Shown here piece after piece: positions 16,685 through 24,798 of a DNA stretch of 49,848 nt (within the stretch, counting starts at the first letter, position 1; every line of letters begins with the position of its first letter). This DNA is from a virus: positions 1 to 49,848 of the IMG/VR virus record IMGVR_UViG_3300020470_000017; one strand, 5' to 3'. The position numbers and the translations under genes are program-made. The notes beneath the pieces are model-generated. The model had not been told where the DNA came from and did not search any database. It worked only from the letters and a program-made list of their open reading frames with translations.

Positions 16685-16904
16685 TTCTAACCCTCAGTTT
16701 GAACATATTGGACTTGACAATAATGAAGTCCGAATCCCCCCTCAACCAGTTGTATGCCTGTTGAGGGCTGATTCCGACGGCTTTGTAGTCCTTGAGGAGT
16801 CTTCCGTTGTTTGTTCTTCCATAGTAGGCAATCTCCGTTGCCGTCGATGGGCCAAACTCTTGTATTCTGTTAGTTGCTGCTTGTTTCAGCAGTGCTTTCT
16901 TCAT
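16677..16904 (-). CDS. Winged-helix protein, 75 aa
   Basis: F-G-P-S-T-A-T-E-I-A-Y-Y, a basic loop and S-P-Q-Q-A-Y-N-W-L followed by a strand pair fit a wHTH. I chose the ATG at 16904 because it overlaps the upstream stop by 4 bp (ATGA). The frame is open further upstream but would overlap the zinc gene by about 100 bp. Confidence 0.65.
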   Translation of the reverse strand: MKKALLKQAATNRIQEFGPSTATEIAYYGRTNNGRLLKDYKAVGISPQQAYNWLRGDSDFIIVKSNMFKLRVRNG

Positions 16905-17095
16905 CGAGTTCCGTGCCAAGGCAATATCCTCCTTAGTCCCGACCTGCATCTCTCCATAAGGGTCTTTCTCTTTGGACGGATGATTTCGTCCAAATCGACC
17001 CAAATGTGATCTCCGTCACATACGGGCCCGTAACCTCTCGCTCTTGATTCGTCAGTCGTTAGAACCCGATTACATTTTCTGCATCTTTGTTCCAT
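16901..17095 (-). CDS. DUF6011-like zinc protein, 64 aa
   Basis: C-R-K-C (residues 5-8) plus a loop ending in R-G-Y-G-P-V-C match the zinc motif at the N-termini of the products of 277-1920 and 19395-20369. The C-terminal half is basic (R-P-K-R-K; R-C-R-S-G-L-R-R). Motif-led start. Likely a stand-alone copy of the domain. Confidence 0.75.
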   Translation of the reverse strand: MEQRCRKCNRVLTTDESRARGYGPVCDGDHIWVDLDEIIRPKRKTLMERCRSGLRRILPWHGTR

Positions 17096-17097
17096 GT

Positions 17098-17595
17098 TCA
17101 GTTGGCTTTCTCTTCGATAATCGCTATGGTGGCGTGTTGAGCGCCGCCATGAGCAAAAACACAGAGTTTCTCTAATCTGTAGCCTCGTACTTTGCCGAGG
17201 AATGTGGTGTGATACCCAAAGCTGATTACTCTACCCTTTTCTGACAAGATACGAGGTATCTCGTCTGCGAGCATTTTGAATCTGCTAGTGTACCTTCCTC
17301 CGTACATTTCAATAGCCTTCCTTAGGGCATAAGGCGGATCTAGTATGATGGTGTCAAACTTCTCGCCTTCCCATTGCTTCACGAAGTCCACGCAGTCCAT
17401 GTGATAGTCTGCGGGAGCGTGTTTGTTTAGGTCGTTCCTTACTTCATCTAATTCCAGTTTTGTCATTCCGGCAAATAGGTTCAGAACCTTGCCGTTGCTG
17501 TTGTCTTCGACCCACTTCTTGATTCTCGGACTTTCAAAAGTGTACCTTCTCAGGTTGGTCCTTATCAATTCGAGTTGTGTGTCGTCCGTCTGCAC
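17098..17595 (-). CDS. Class I SAM-dependent methyltransferase (DPPY type)
   Basis: 165 aa. V-L-N-L-F-A-G-M-T-K (residues 37-46) is SAM motif I and I-I-L-D-P-P-Y-A-L-R (83-92) the catalytic motif, in alpha-like order. It is short and has no target-recognition domain, so it may methylate a base in RNA or a partner-bound DNA. The start is a GTG at 17595 inside a strong palindrome, overlapping the upstream gene by 31 bp. Confidence 0.78.
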   Translation of the reverse strand: MQTDDTQLELIRTNLRRYTFESPRIKKWVEDNSNGKVLNLFAGMTKLELDEVRNDLNKHAPADYHMDCVDFVKQWEGEKFDTIILDPPYALRKAIEMYGGRYTSRFKMLADEIPRILSEKGRVISFGYHTTFLGKVRGYRLEKLCVFAHGGAQHATIAIIEEKAN

Positions 17596-17813
17596 GAGGG
17601 GGGCCCCCTATCGTGCAGGCATTCCGCTGTCCAAGCCTGTCTTTCCAAACTCACCGGATCATAAACTCGCGTGTGTCCGTGCTTGTCGATTGTATCGGCA
17701 CAATTTCTGGGAAGGGTTTGGTACTCCAAACGGTTCAACCGTCCTTCTCCTCCATCGCACCTTAGAGATACTCTCGGCCTGTGGGTTTGTCTAAGCATTC
17801 TAGGTTGTTGCAT
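17565..17813 (-). CDS. 82-aa Arg/His-rich motif-led ORF
   Basis: A perfect 10-mer starts this frame (MQQPRMLRQTHRPRVSLRCD), but its composition is unusual and its end overlaps the methyltransferase start. It could be a real protein, a decayed gene, or a leader disrupted by the poly-G palindrome at 17590-17618. Confidence 0.45.
   Translation of the reverse strand: MQQPRMLRQTHRPRVSLRCDGGEGRLNRLEYQTLPRNCADTIDKHGHTRVYDPVSLERQAWTAECLHDRGPPSCRRTTHNSN
17590..17618. repeat. 29-nt near-perfect palindrome with poly-G/poly-C core
   Basis: Arms CTGCACGA and TCGTGCAG (8 bp) enclose GGGGGG-CCCCC-TA. The GTG start of the methyltransferase lies inside, so the hairpin could hide the start or cause frameshifting between the two overlapping frames. 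Confidence 0.7.
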
Positions 17814-17823
17814 GTTCAGTGTA

Positions 17824-18705
17824 TTACACAAGTGCTTTCTGTTGCAGATTTAGCATTGCGCTTCTCATGGTGTCGATTGCCTCTTCGAGTGAATCTTCGC
17901 ACCCATCGGCTAGTAATGCCATGCAATTGAACACCATTTTCCAGATTTCTTGATACATCTCCATTTCCCGAGGGAGCTTGAAGAACAGAATCCAGTAGGT
18001 TCCATGCTCATTCACACTCTTCTTGGTTCTTGTGCCGTGCAGTGGGATCACTGGGAACTGAGCCATCATCTCATTAGTGCTGATGCTCAGGTCACACCAC
18101 TTGAAGACCAGTGTTCCGAATGGCTTGAGCACTCTCCAGCACTCATTGAAGCCTCTCGCCACATCATCCTTCCAGCCGTGACCCAGTTTTCCGTATTTCT
18201 GCAGCATAATACCGCCCTTCGCTTCCATGATGTGAGGTATGTCCCACATTATGTGCCAGAAGCTCTCATCCTCGAACACCATGTCTCGATAGTCGCCGAT
18301 GATGTCCGGCTCTACCGACCAACCTGGCTGCAGTTTGATTGTGCCAGGTTCTTCCTCTCTGATGTCCATGTAAAGGGCAGCCGCGTGTTCTTTGTCAAAC
18401 CATATCGAACGGGCTCCACAGCATGCATCAAGCAATGCCTTGCCGTCCAGGTTCACTTGCACTCTCCAATATCCTCTTTCCAGTCCTGTCTTGTGTATTC
18501 GCCCCTTACCCTTTAGGGTCTGCAGGGCGTTCCTTACCTTGTGTTGCCATTCAGGAGAGTCAGCCCATCCGGTGTCACAAACTACTTCGTTGTCACACTC
18601 TTGAGGGAATGCCTCCTGAACATACTCATAAATGACCTCGATGTGATGAAGTCCGTCTGGGACGCACTTCATGTTCGTCTGGGTCAAAACCTTCTGTAGG
18701 CTCAT
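17824..18705 (-). CDS. Class I methyltransferase-like protein with N-terminal wHTH-like region
   Basis: 293 aa. Residues 1-100 are helical with a probable wHTH. A-L-L-D-A-C-C-G-A-R (about 92-101) resembles SAM motif I, and W-D-I-P-H (about 155) stands where DPP(Y/F) is usual. W-R-V-L-K-P-F-G-T-L-V-F-K-W matches the motif VI strand. Substrate unknown. Motif-led start. Confidence 0.7.
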   Translation of the reverse strand: MSLQKVLTQTNMKCVPDGLHHIEVIYEYVQEAFPQECDNEVVCDTGWADSPEWQHKVRNALQTLKGKGRIHKTGLERGYWRVQVNLDGKALLDACCGARSIWFDKEHAAALYMDIREEEPGTIKLQPGWSVEPDIIGDYRDMVFEDESFWHIMWDIPHIMEAKGGIMLQKYGKLGHGWKDDVARGFNECWRVLKPFGTLVFKWCDLSISTNEMMAQFPVIPLHGTRTKKSVNEHGTYWILFFKLPREMEMYQEIWKMVFNCMALLADGCEDSLEEAIDTMRSAMLNLQQKALV

Positions 18706-18713
18706 GTTCAGTG

Positions 18714-18947
18714 TTAGTCATCCTTCTTTGCGTAGGATGCGTAAGCGATCCATCTACCATCTTCCATCAATACGGGTCTTGCCCATCTGTTCTCCATCTC
18801 TCTGATGAAATAGCATTCTCGTTGGCACTGGGCCTTGCCTTCTGGCCCAGGCTTGAAGCCATTTCGAGGTCCGTAGACTAGATACTTGTACTCGTAGTCT
18901 GGTGCATATTGAGTGCCTCCCTCTACTAGGTATTTGAGAGGCATCAT
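18714..18947 (-). CDS. 77-aa small protein
   Basis: Begins MMPLKYLVEGGTQYAPDYEYK and contains C-Q-R-E-C. The start overlaps the upstream stop (ATGATG), implying coupled translation. Another frame is open across this span but fits the array worse. Function unknown. Confidence 0.6.
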   Translation of the reverse strand: MMPLKYLVEGGTQYAPDYEYKYLVYGPRNGFKPGPEGKAQCQRECYFIREMENRWARPVLMEDGRWIAYASYAKKDD

Positions 18948-19264
18948 TCCATCTCCGGGTATAGGTTTCCGAATCCATCTTTAGCGAACTTCAATATCAG
19001 GTTCTTCGCTTTTGTATTCCTTGAACGAGGACCTTCTATCTTGCTTAGAGCAGTTTTCCATTCTGGGAAGCTCACATCTTGTAGTTCGAAATTGAACATC
19101 GATGCTCGCGTCTTCCTTGTTTCACTCCATAGTTCCTCGTATGCCAGGATTGCATCAAATGCATGGTCCTGGTCTGCATATTCAAGAAGTTGGAAAAGAC
19201 TGCATGCTCGGTCTCTCCGAGCCTGAAGCTTCGCCGCCTCCTTTTTCACCTTCTTCAGGTTCAT
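18944..19264 (-). CDS. 106-aa basic helical protein
   Basis: Begins MNLKKVKKEAAKLQARRDRAC, a long basic helix, and ends acidic. Motif-led. No family recognised. Confidence 0.65.
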   Translation of the reverse strand: MNLKKVKKEAAKLQARRDRACSLFQLLEYADQDHAFDAILAYEELWSETRKTRASMFNFELQDVSFPEWKTALSKIEGPRSRNTKAKNLILKFAKDGFGNLYPEME

Positions 19265-19266
19265 GT

Positions 19267-19398
19267 TCAGTGGGTCAAGTCTTTACGACAAGCCCTCGTA
19301 GTCGCTTCGTGAATGACAATACTAGTTATGGCATCTTCAATCGTTGGAAGGTGTCTGCAGTGAATGAGACTTTGCTCGATGACTACAACTCTACTTAT
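19267..19398 (-). CDS. Possible 43-codon gene with non-canonical start
   Basis: The 125-bp gap between two firm genes holds an open frame ending in a TGA that is part of the next start motif, as several real genes do. It lacks ATG, GTG or TTG near its head (it would start at ATA). It encodes a plausible mixed sequence including E-D-A-I-T-S-I-V-I-H. Treat as tentative. Confidence 0.3.
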   Translation of the reverse strand: MSRVVVIEQSLIHCRHLPTIEDAITSIVIHEATTRACRKDLTH

Positions 19399-20369
19399 TG
19401 AGCAGTAGCTTTGAACTCGTTACTGAGTCCTCGAACCCTTTCATGCCATCTAGGCCTCTCCCTTATCCAACCTTCCAGTATTCGTTGGAGGTTGAAGTGA
19501 TGCGGATTGAAATAATCCTCGGCATCGTTTCCATTGTCAGGGAACTCGGGAATTATCCTTAGCATGACTTCCTCCGCTTCTGCGGGTGTGAAGGCACGAT
19601 CCCCAATCTCTTCACCCAGTATCGTTACAGGCAATAGATTGTTTTGCAGTTTGCCCCAATACAAATCTCCTCTTTCGAAGGCATTTTTGCACATCTCTTG
19701 TTCGTGGTAGCGAATCGCGGCATCCTCATCGTGATTGTACCAGAAAATTTCTTCCAGTGTTTCAAACCCTTCTCTACCGCCGATTCCTTCCGCTAGGGAC
19801 ACCAATCGGTGAAGACCTAAAGGTGGTTGGTTGCGATACATCATTTCTGGGAAGAAATCAGTTTCATAGTATTCATACGCTATATCTAGCATGTTGTCTA
19901 ACCAACATTCGCTAGGAACGAGGCGATCCAGTGCCTTAGCATCGAAGATTGAGAACCAGAACGGCTCTCTATCGTGAGTGTGGAGAGCCTGCAATGCAGA
20001 GACTCCCATATAACTCGGATATGGCACATCTGTTATTTTCTTGTAGCCATACATCCTAAGCAACTCTTCTAGTGCTGTAACCGTGACATTACACTCGTCC
20101 TCTAGCACCCTCGGCGCTGACCAGTGATTGTGCGTGATACTATGGAGATATGGGGCTTCATCTGTCTGCCACCACACTTCCTTACTAGTCACCACGATGT
20201 CATATTCGAGTTCGTCGAATAAGCCTTCGATATATTCTCGCTCAACTGTGTCTGCCATGCAGTGCCTAATCTTGCGACTAAATCCATGTTTGCATTCAGG
20301 ACCTACCCCCTCGGTCTTTGCCAATTTCGACGATAGGTGCTTTCCGCAAATCATACAGTTATCTGTCAT
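19395..20369 (-). CDS. 324-aa protein with N-terminal DUF6011-like zinc motif
   Basis: C-M-I-C (residues 5-8) and E-G-V-G-P-E-C (about 22-28) form the shared zinc motif. The remainder is acidic and aromatic with no recognised active site, resembling the 547-aa protein at 277-1920 in layout and composition, so they may be distant paralogues. Motif-led. Confidence 0.75.
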   Translation of the reverse strand: MTDNCMICGKHLSSKLAKTEGVGPECKHGFSRKIRHCMADTVEREYIEGLFDELEYDIVVTSKEVWWQTDEAPYLHSITHNHWSAPRVLEDECNVTVTALEELLRMYGYKKITDVPYPSYMGVSALQALHTHDREPFWFSIFDAKALDRLVPSECWLDNMLDIAYEYYETDFFPEMMYRNQPPLGLHRLVSLAEGIGGREGFETLEEIFWYNHDEDAAIRYHEQEMCKNAFERGDLYWGKLQNNLLPVTILGEEIGDRAFTPAEAEEVMLRIIPEFPDNGNDAEDYFNPHHFNLQRILEGWIRERPRWHERVRGLSNEFKATAQ

Positions 20370-20379
20370 GTTCAGTGCC

Positions 20380-21297
20380 TCAAGAGAGCTTTCCAAATCT
20401 ATCGAAGATGAGGCTAGCGTCCTTGAGGTTGATTGTTTCCGTTGCTACAAGTAAGAAGCACATCGCATCCAGCATGTCTGCCTGGGATGTTATCAATCCC
20501 TTGCTGCTTAGAGTCTCGATTACCCCTGGTATGTCCTTCGTGTCTTCCACGGCAGCAACCGTAGTGAAGAACTTCCAAAATTTCGGATGGATCAATCGTC
20601 CATTGCTTCTATCTGATGGTGCATAGGGCGGGTTTGCCACTATGACATCTAGGGACTTGTCTGGTATTCTTCCAGATGCTTCCCGGAACGAGCCCTCTCG
20701 AAGTCTTCCGGAACCCTCGTGGTCGCAGTCCTTACCGTGTTGGCAGGGTTCATCGACATGGCAGGTTTCCATGCATTCTTCATCCTCTGGCTCGACCTCC
20801 TCGGTCTCCTCAGTCTCAGTCTCCTCAGTCTCCTCAGTCTCAGTCTCCTCAGTCTCAGTCTCCTCAGTCTCCTGGGTCTCTTCGACTCCAAGATATTCGT
20901 TGAAGATAGAGAGACAGGTTTCTGGCGAAGCCCAATCGCTTCCGGATGACTCGATTTTCTCGTCTGTAAATACCAGACTAGGTTCCATGAAGTATTCGTG
21001 GAACTCGAAGTCATCATCAGTCGGGTTGCCGCCTGTATCGAAGCCCATGTAATTCAGTTCTGGGAGAATCAACGCCGCCCAAGTCTCATCGATAATCTGT
21101 GCAGTCAGCTCTTCGCTGTGCTCATCAGAGTCAATTTCCTTCAATTGAAGGATCGCTTCCTTCATCAGTCTAGCCTTTAGATTCATCAATTCTTGTGTGT
21201 TTTCAGTGTCTTTTGCGCCTAGCGCAACAAGCATTCCGAAGTAGGGCCTAGTAATTTCAACTACGAACTCACTAGGGTCCTTGCTTTCGTTATTCAT
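20380..21297 (-). CDS. Acidic-linker protein with methyltransferase NPPY motif
   Basis: 305 aa. A helical N-terminal half, then a Glu/Thr repeat linker (about residues 139-170), a Cys/His-rich patch and V-I-V-A-N-P-P-Y-A-P (about 223-232), the catalytic motif of N6-adenine methyltransferases. No clear SAM motif I precedes it, so it looks like a truncated or rearranged methyltransferase. Motif-led. Confidence 0.6.
   Translation of the reverse strand: MNNESKDPSEFVVEITRPYFGMLVALGAKDTENTQELMNLKARLMKEAILQLKEIDSDEHSEELTAQIIDETWAALILPELNYMGFDTGGNPTDDDFEFHEYFMEPSLVFTDEKIESSGSDWASPETCLSIFNEYLGVEETQETEETETEETETEETEETETEETEEVEPEDEECMETCHVDEPCQHGKDCDHEGSGRLREGSFREASGRIPDKSLDVIVANPPYAPSDRSNGRLIHPKFWKFFTTVAAVEDTKDIPGVIETLSSKGLITSQADMLDAMCFLLVATETINLKDASLIFDRFGKLS
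20797..20882. repeat. Imperfect CTCAGTCTC repeat array (Glu/Thr linker)
   Basis: A run of CTCAGT and CTCCTCAGT units encodes, leftward, an alternating Glu-Thr-Glu-Glu linker in the 20380-21297 protein. All unit lengths are multiples of three, so the array can vary without breaking frame. Confidence 0.85.
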
Positions 21298-21305
21298 GTT
21301 CAGTA

Positions 21306-21806
21306 TTAGGCTGATACGGCTCTCTGAGCATATCCATCAAGGCCTAATTCGAAATTATTCATCACCCATGTGAAGTCCGTTTGGTCTGTGAAAGGGCCAG
21401 TGGTACCTCTACCGATGTAGAGATTCACCTTTTCACATCCTAACACTACCTCTTCCGGTTCAAACATCATCAACTGATTCTGCTGGTCTTTCCTCCAGGG
21501 AACTTTCAGATTTGGCCCATCTCGATAGGCTATCTCCCCTGACAGGATGAATCTCCTGACTGGTGTTCCATACAGTTGATCCACACCCTCATGCGCTCTG
21601 CATGCTTTTGCGATTCGATTCATCTCATCGACCGACAATCTGTGGTAGTTCTTCACAAAGACATCTATTTCCTTCACTTCTTGCGTTTGTTTCACAAAGC
21701 CAATCTTTCCCTTCCTAACGCTTACATCTGCGCTAACGGAAATGGCCTTGATGGCCTTCTTGAGTAGCTTAGAAACCTCTGCTGTCTGTAAATATCTAAC
21801 TTCCAT
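21306..21806 (-). CDS. 166-aa protein of unknown function
   Basis: Begins MEVRYLQTAEVSKLLKKAIKAI. Mixed alpha/beta, with a helix (S-V-D-E-M-N-R-I-A-K-A) and a strand-rich C-terminus. The start is unusual: the motif reads ACTGAACATTATG, so either ATT is the start or the ATG lies 3 nt later than in other genes. Confidence 0.7.
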   Translation of the reverse strand: MEVRYLQTAEVSKLLKKAIKAISVSADVSVRKGKIGFVKQTQEVKEIDVFVKNYHRLSVDEMNRIAKACRAHEGVDQLYGTPVRRFILSGEIAYRDGPNLKVPWRKDQQNQLMMFEPEEVVLGCEKVNLYIGRGTTGPFTDQTDFTWVMNNFELGLDGYAQRAVSA

Positions 21807-21819
21807 AATGTTCAGTGGC

Positions 21820-22917
21820 TCAGAATAGGAGATGCATTCGCTTTCTCCAATCGTTGTCTACTTCTGCCATCTTGAGCGCCGACACAAGTGTTCGGAGGTC
21901 AAGTTGCGTCTTGTCCAGTTTAGCCGTCCCTGCAGCCTCATTGACCTCACGCTGTACTTCGTAGTAATCTATCAGAGAGGTCAAGACTTCTTCCTTGAGT
22001 CTTAGATCCATCTCTGGTTTGACTTTCCTGAGCATTGTCTTCATTCGTTCGAGTTTTTCCTCCTCAGTCAGGAAGAGGGGCACATTCATTGCTCTGCTGA
22101 GCAACGCCCCTTCATCGTCGAACTCCTTTTCTGTGAGATTGGTTATGATAATCAGCCTTCCATCGAATCGGTATTGGCTTGGCAGTTTCTTCGCCTCGCC
22201 CTTTTCGTACCTCAAGATGGAGTCCTCACCTTCACCCGCGCTGGCTACCTGTTCGTAGCCACCTGATTTGACACTCCAATTCACGATCCTCTCAGGAGAG
22301 GAGTCGGTCATACATTTGAGTATCTCACGCATTTGCTTCTTGGAATCCCTGCTTCCGCCGCTGAAATCCACATCGTCAAGCACAAGGATTCCGCCTTTGC
22401 GAAACCTAATGCCTGTCTCGAATAGTGCTGGGGCAGTGCATTTGCTGGTTAGCCAGGCGTAGTCCTTGCCTGTAACCAAGTCATACTTCTCCAGCACCTC
22501 TTTGACTAGATGCGATTTTCCAACGCCTGCTGTCCCATAGATGACTGTGAAGGGATGTATTCCCCTAACTACATCATCAACGGTTCTGTGGAAGACTTCG
22601 AATCTCTCCTCGACGGACATCTCAAGTCCTTGCACAGTTCTAAGCCCGAAAGCCTTGTCACCGTGTATTTCTTTGGCCTTAGCCAAAGCGGCCTTTCTGA
22701 TTTCCGCCTTCGATTGAAGCTCAGTCTTGAGCATCTCTTTCTTGACTCGTGCTTCCTTCCTGGTTTCCTTCGACTTTTCCTGTCTCCTTTTGCTTGCGCC
22801 TTTCCATTCGGGATTGGTTTCTGCAACATCTTCCTCTGAATCGGCCTTTTCCCAGACCTCCTCGTAAGTGCTGCTCAATCTCTTCTTCTTCTTTCCAAAT
22901 ATGTTGAAAATTGACAT
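21820..22917 (-). CDS. AAA+ ATPase
   Basis: 365 aa. A long basic, coiled-coil N-terminal extension (about residues 1-95) precedes Walker A G-T-A-G-V-G-K-S (about 128-135) and Walker B I-L-V-L-D-D-V-D-F (about 176-184), with an arginine-finger candidate near S-R-A-M-N. The layout is that of phage DNA-handling ATPases such as helicase loaders or packaging-like motors. No partner gene is identified. Confidence 0.82.
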   Translation of the reverse strand: MSIFNIFGKKKKRLSSTYEEVWEKADSEEDVAETNPEWKGASKRRQEKSKETRKEARVKKEMLKTELQSKAEIRKAALAKAKEIHGDKAFGLRTVQGLEMSVEERFEVFHRTVDDVVRGIHPFTVIYGTAGVGKSHLVKEVLEKYDLVTGKDYAWLTSKCTAPALFETGIRFRKGGILVLDDVDFSGGSRDSKKQMREILKCMTDSSPERIVNWSVKSGGYEQVASAGEGEDSILRYEKGEAKKLPSQYRFDGRLIIITNLTEKEFDDEGALLSRAMNVPLFLTEEEKLERMKTMLRKVKPEMDLRLKEEVLTSLIDYYEVQREVNEAAGTAKLDKTQLDLRTLVSALKMAEVDNDWRKRMHLLF

Positions 22918-22919
22918 GT

Positions 22920-23396
22920 TCAGTATCTGCATCTTCTCAATGGGTGTCCATCTGGTAGAGGGCCCCAGCCTGTCCTCAAGTGGAAGTCCAAATCACCCAT
23001 CATTTCGTTGATTTCTTCATCTGTCGTATAAGATGGAAGGAGTTCTATGACTTCTTTTTCATCCAATTGAATCAGGATGCATTCCTCCTTTGAATCGTAG
23101 CATTCGTTGTCGATTCCCCATTGGATAAACTCTTCCTCCGACATACTGCCCTTCTCATCCCAATACTCCCCAAAGGTGTCCAGGACGGCAATGTGGCCGT
23201 CGAATAGAGGTCCTTCGTACTCGAAGTATTTCTTGTTGGTGACTCCGACAATCGTGCCTTGTCCCTCGAAGATTACTCGATTGATTGCTATAGCGGCTGC
23301 GCCACAATATCCTGAGTGTCCCTCAAGTTGGGCGCTTTCAATTGCCTTTTCCCAAGTTGAGTAAAGCTCCTGGCGACCCGTACTTTGCATTAACAT
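22920..23396 (-). CDS. 158-aa acidic protein
   Basis: Begins MLMQSTGRQELYSTWEKAIES. A central Gly/Cys/Ala stretch (H-S-G-Y-C-G-A-A-A-I-A) and an acidic C-terminal half are visible. The stop is the TGA of the ATPase gene's motif. Nothing recognised. Confidence 0.7.
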   Translation of the reverse strand: MLMQSTGRQELYSTWEKAIESAQLEGHSGYCGAAAIAINRVIFEGQGTIVGVTNKKYFEYEGPLFDGHIAVLDTFGEYWDEKGSMSEEEFIQWGIDNECYDSKEECILIQLDEKEVIELLPSYTTDEEINEMMGDLDFHLRTGWGPLPDGHPLRRCRY

Positions 23397-23405
23397 GTTC
23401 AGTAA

Positions 23406-23615
23406 TTATTCCAGAAACTCGACACCGATGTCGATTTTCTGACCTGCGAATCTTCCCACCAAAGGGGATATTTCTGCTTCCCTTGTGCCGCATCTTAGGA
23501 TTCGGCATCTTGTTCCTTTGCTCAACAGCCCCAGAGTTCTCGTCAGGGTGACTATTGAATCCTGTTCGTAAGGAGCGTTCTCGACGCTTCTTTTACGGAT
23601 CTTCAATCCTACCAT
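23406..23615 (-). CDS. 69-aa small protein
   Basis: Begins MVGLKIRKRSVENAPYEQDS. Strand-rich and basic, with two Cys (C-R-I-L-R-C). Possibly a small beta-barrel nucleic-acid-binding protein. Motif-led. Confidence 0.6.
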   Translation of the reverse strand: MVGLKIRKRSVENAPYEQDSIVTLTRTLGLLSKGTRCRILRCGTREAEISPLVGRFAGQKIDIGVEFLE

Positions 23616-23623
23616 GTTCAGTG

Positions 23624-23878
23624 TTATTGTTTGGTTTTGATATACATTATCATCATGTTGTCGTTTTCGAATGGCTCGAAAAGCCATTTATCCTCTATGA
23701 GATAGTCCATCAATTCAATTACATTGTAATCTCCAGGTTTTATGTTCCAATCCTTATCTTCCAACAATCCTGTTTCTTTGTATTCCTCAATAAGACTCTC
23801 CTTAGTATGGATTTGGGTTATTTCTGTCCCGTTCCAAGAGCATAAGAAGTAGTCATCATTGGCTAAATCTAAATCCAT
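23624..23878 (-). CDS. 84-aa small protein
   Basis: Begins MDLDLANDDYFLCSWNGTEI. Acidic alpha/beta. The frame also stays open to an ATG at 23956 that overlaps the upstream stop, but the 10-mer favours 23878. The gap upstream (23879-23937) holds a Cys-rich stretch in another frame. Confidence 0.6.
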   Translation of the reverse strand: MDLDLANDDYFLCSWNGTEITQIHTKESLIEEYKETGLLEDKDWNIKPGDYNVIELMDYLIEDKWLFEPFENDNMMIMYIKTKQ

Positions 23879-23937
23879 GTTCAGTGCAGATGCATTCTCC
23901 GCATCTTTTGCATACCGGACAACAAGTGTCAGGCAAG

Positions 23938-24270
23938 TCATTCCCCCTCTATACAAGGAGGGCTGGCGAAGGTTGTGCCGCAGAACTTCGATATTATTTC
24001 GTCAAGCATGGCTTGATGCGACCCTTTCCTAGGAGCACCTACCACCCACGACAGATGGTCGATGATGGCATGCATCTCTGCTATGTCCACCTCGTCATCG
24101 TAATCTTCGTTATCTGGTGTTTCTTCACCAGGATATTCCGCATCCTTAGTCACCCACTCGTAGAAGTCCTCATCGTACTCCGCTATCGCGGAGATGATTA
24201 CTCTGCCTAGGTTCAGCCTCTTGGTGCGAGTATCGCACACACCTTTCCAATCAATTCTATTACTACTCAT
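23938..24270 (-). CDS. 110-aa protein of unknown function
   Basis: Begins MSSNRIDWKGVCDTRTKRLN. A central acidic stretch is followed by I-I-D-H-L-S-W-V-V-G-A-P-R-K-G. No 10-mer at the start; the ATG overlaps the upstream gene's end, so translation is probably coupled. Confidence 0.65.
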   Translation of the reverse strand: MSSNRIDWKGVCDTRTKRLNLGRVIISAIAEYDEDFYEWVTKDAEYPGEETPDNEDYDDEVDIAEMHAIIDHLSWVVGAPRKGSHQAMLDEIISKFCGTTFASPPCIEGE

Positions 24271-24415
24271 TCTTGTCCACCATCCACTTTGGGTAAGGAG
24301 GATCTGCTCGTGGTAGTCTCGCTATGTTGTAGGCACACCAAAGTAGCATGCACTCATATCCGTGTCTAATTCTGTCTGCTAGCGTAGGCTTGCAGTGCAG
24401 TTCTATTCTGTCCAT
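24263..24415 (-). CDS. 50-aa small protein
   Basis: Begins MDRIELHCKPTLADRIRHGYE. Two Cys and a helix rich in Tyr, Leu and Ala. Its upstream gap (24416-24484) holds a GCCGCC/GGCGGC hairpin and a CACCTGGGGGG element instead of the 10-mer. Confidence 0.6.
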   Translation of the reverse strand: MDRIELHCKPTLADRIRHGYECMLLWCAYNIARLPRADPPYPKWMVDKNE

Positions 24416-24484
24416 GATGAGTTCGGGTTGGCATAAAGATTGGCCGCCCCCCAGGTGTTATCCTAGAAGGCGGCGTTTGTTTCC

Positions 24485-24754
24485 TTATCCTATGAGGTCG
24501 AGCCAATAATCTAGGCTCGCCTCTCCGTGGTATTCTTCGGACCAATCTTCTATGAAGTCCGAGTGAAAGGAACTGCTCTCATCCCACGGGCATGTTCGGT
24601 CTTGCGACCAAAGCTCCACTTGTTGGTTTGCGATTCTTCGTCCCTTTCTCCTTATCCTGTCATTTCCTTGTGAGATCATCTTTGTGACCTTCTCATAGTA
24701 TCGCGTAGTAGTATTCACGCACAAAGGTGCGATTGGAACTATTCGATTAGACAT
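24485..24754 (-). CDS. 89-aa small protein
   Basis: Begins MSNRIVPIAPLCVNTTTRYYE. A basic middle (R-I-R-R-K-G-R-R) and an acidic, aromatic C-terminus. The start uses the T-variant ACTTAACATG with a TTATAA box about 30 bp upstream, so it may be the first gene of a transcript. Confidence 0.65.
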   Translation of the reverse strand: MSNRIVPIAPLCVNTTTRYYEKVTKMISQGNDRIRRKGRRIANQQVELWSQDRTCPWDESSSFHSDFIEDWSEEYHGEASLDYWLDLIG

Positions 24755-24798
24755 GTTAAGTGGGGTTCGGAGAGGTGGTTATAAGAAAGGAGTCACCT
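24753..24798 (-). promoter_or_regulatory. Candidate promoter with TTATAA box and ACTTAACATG
   Basis: Reading leftward: GAGGTGACTCC, TTATAA, a C-rich spacer, then ACTTAACATG. It is one of the few real intergenic gaps in the array and again carries the T-variant. Confidence 0.5.

Noticed and set aside
23879-23937. Cys-rich TTG-initiated frame in the gap
   Set aside because: It reads through the start motif into the next gene and has no ATG; too little support to call.
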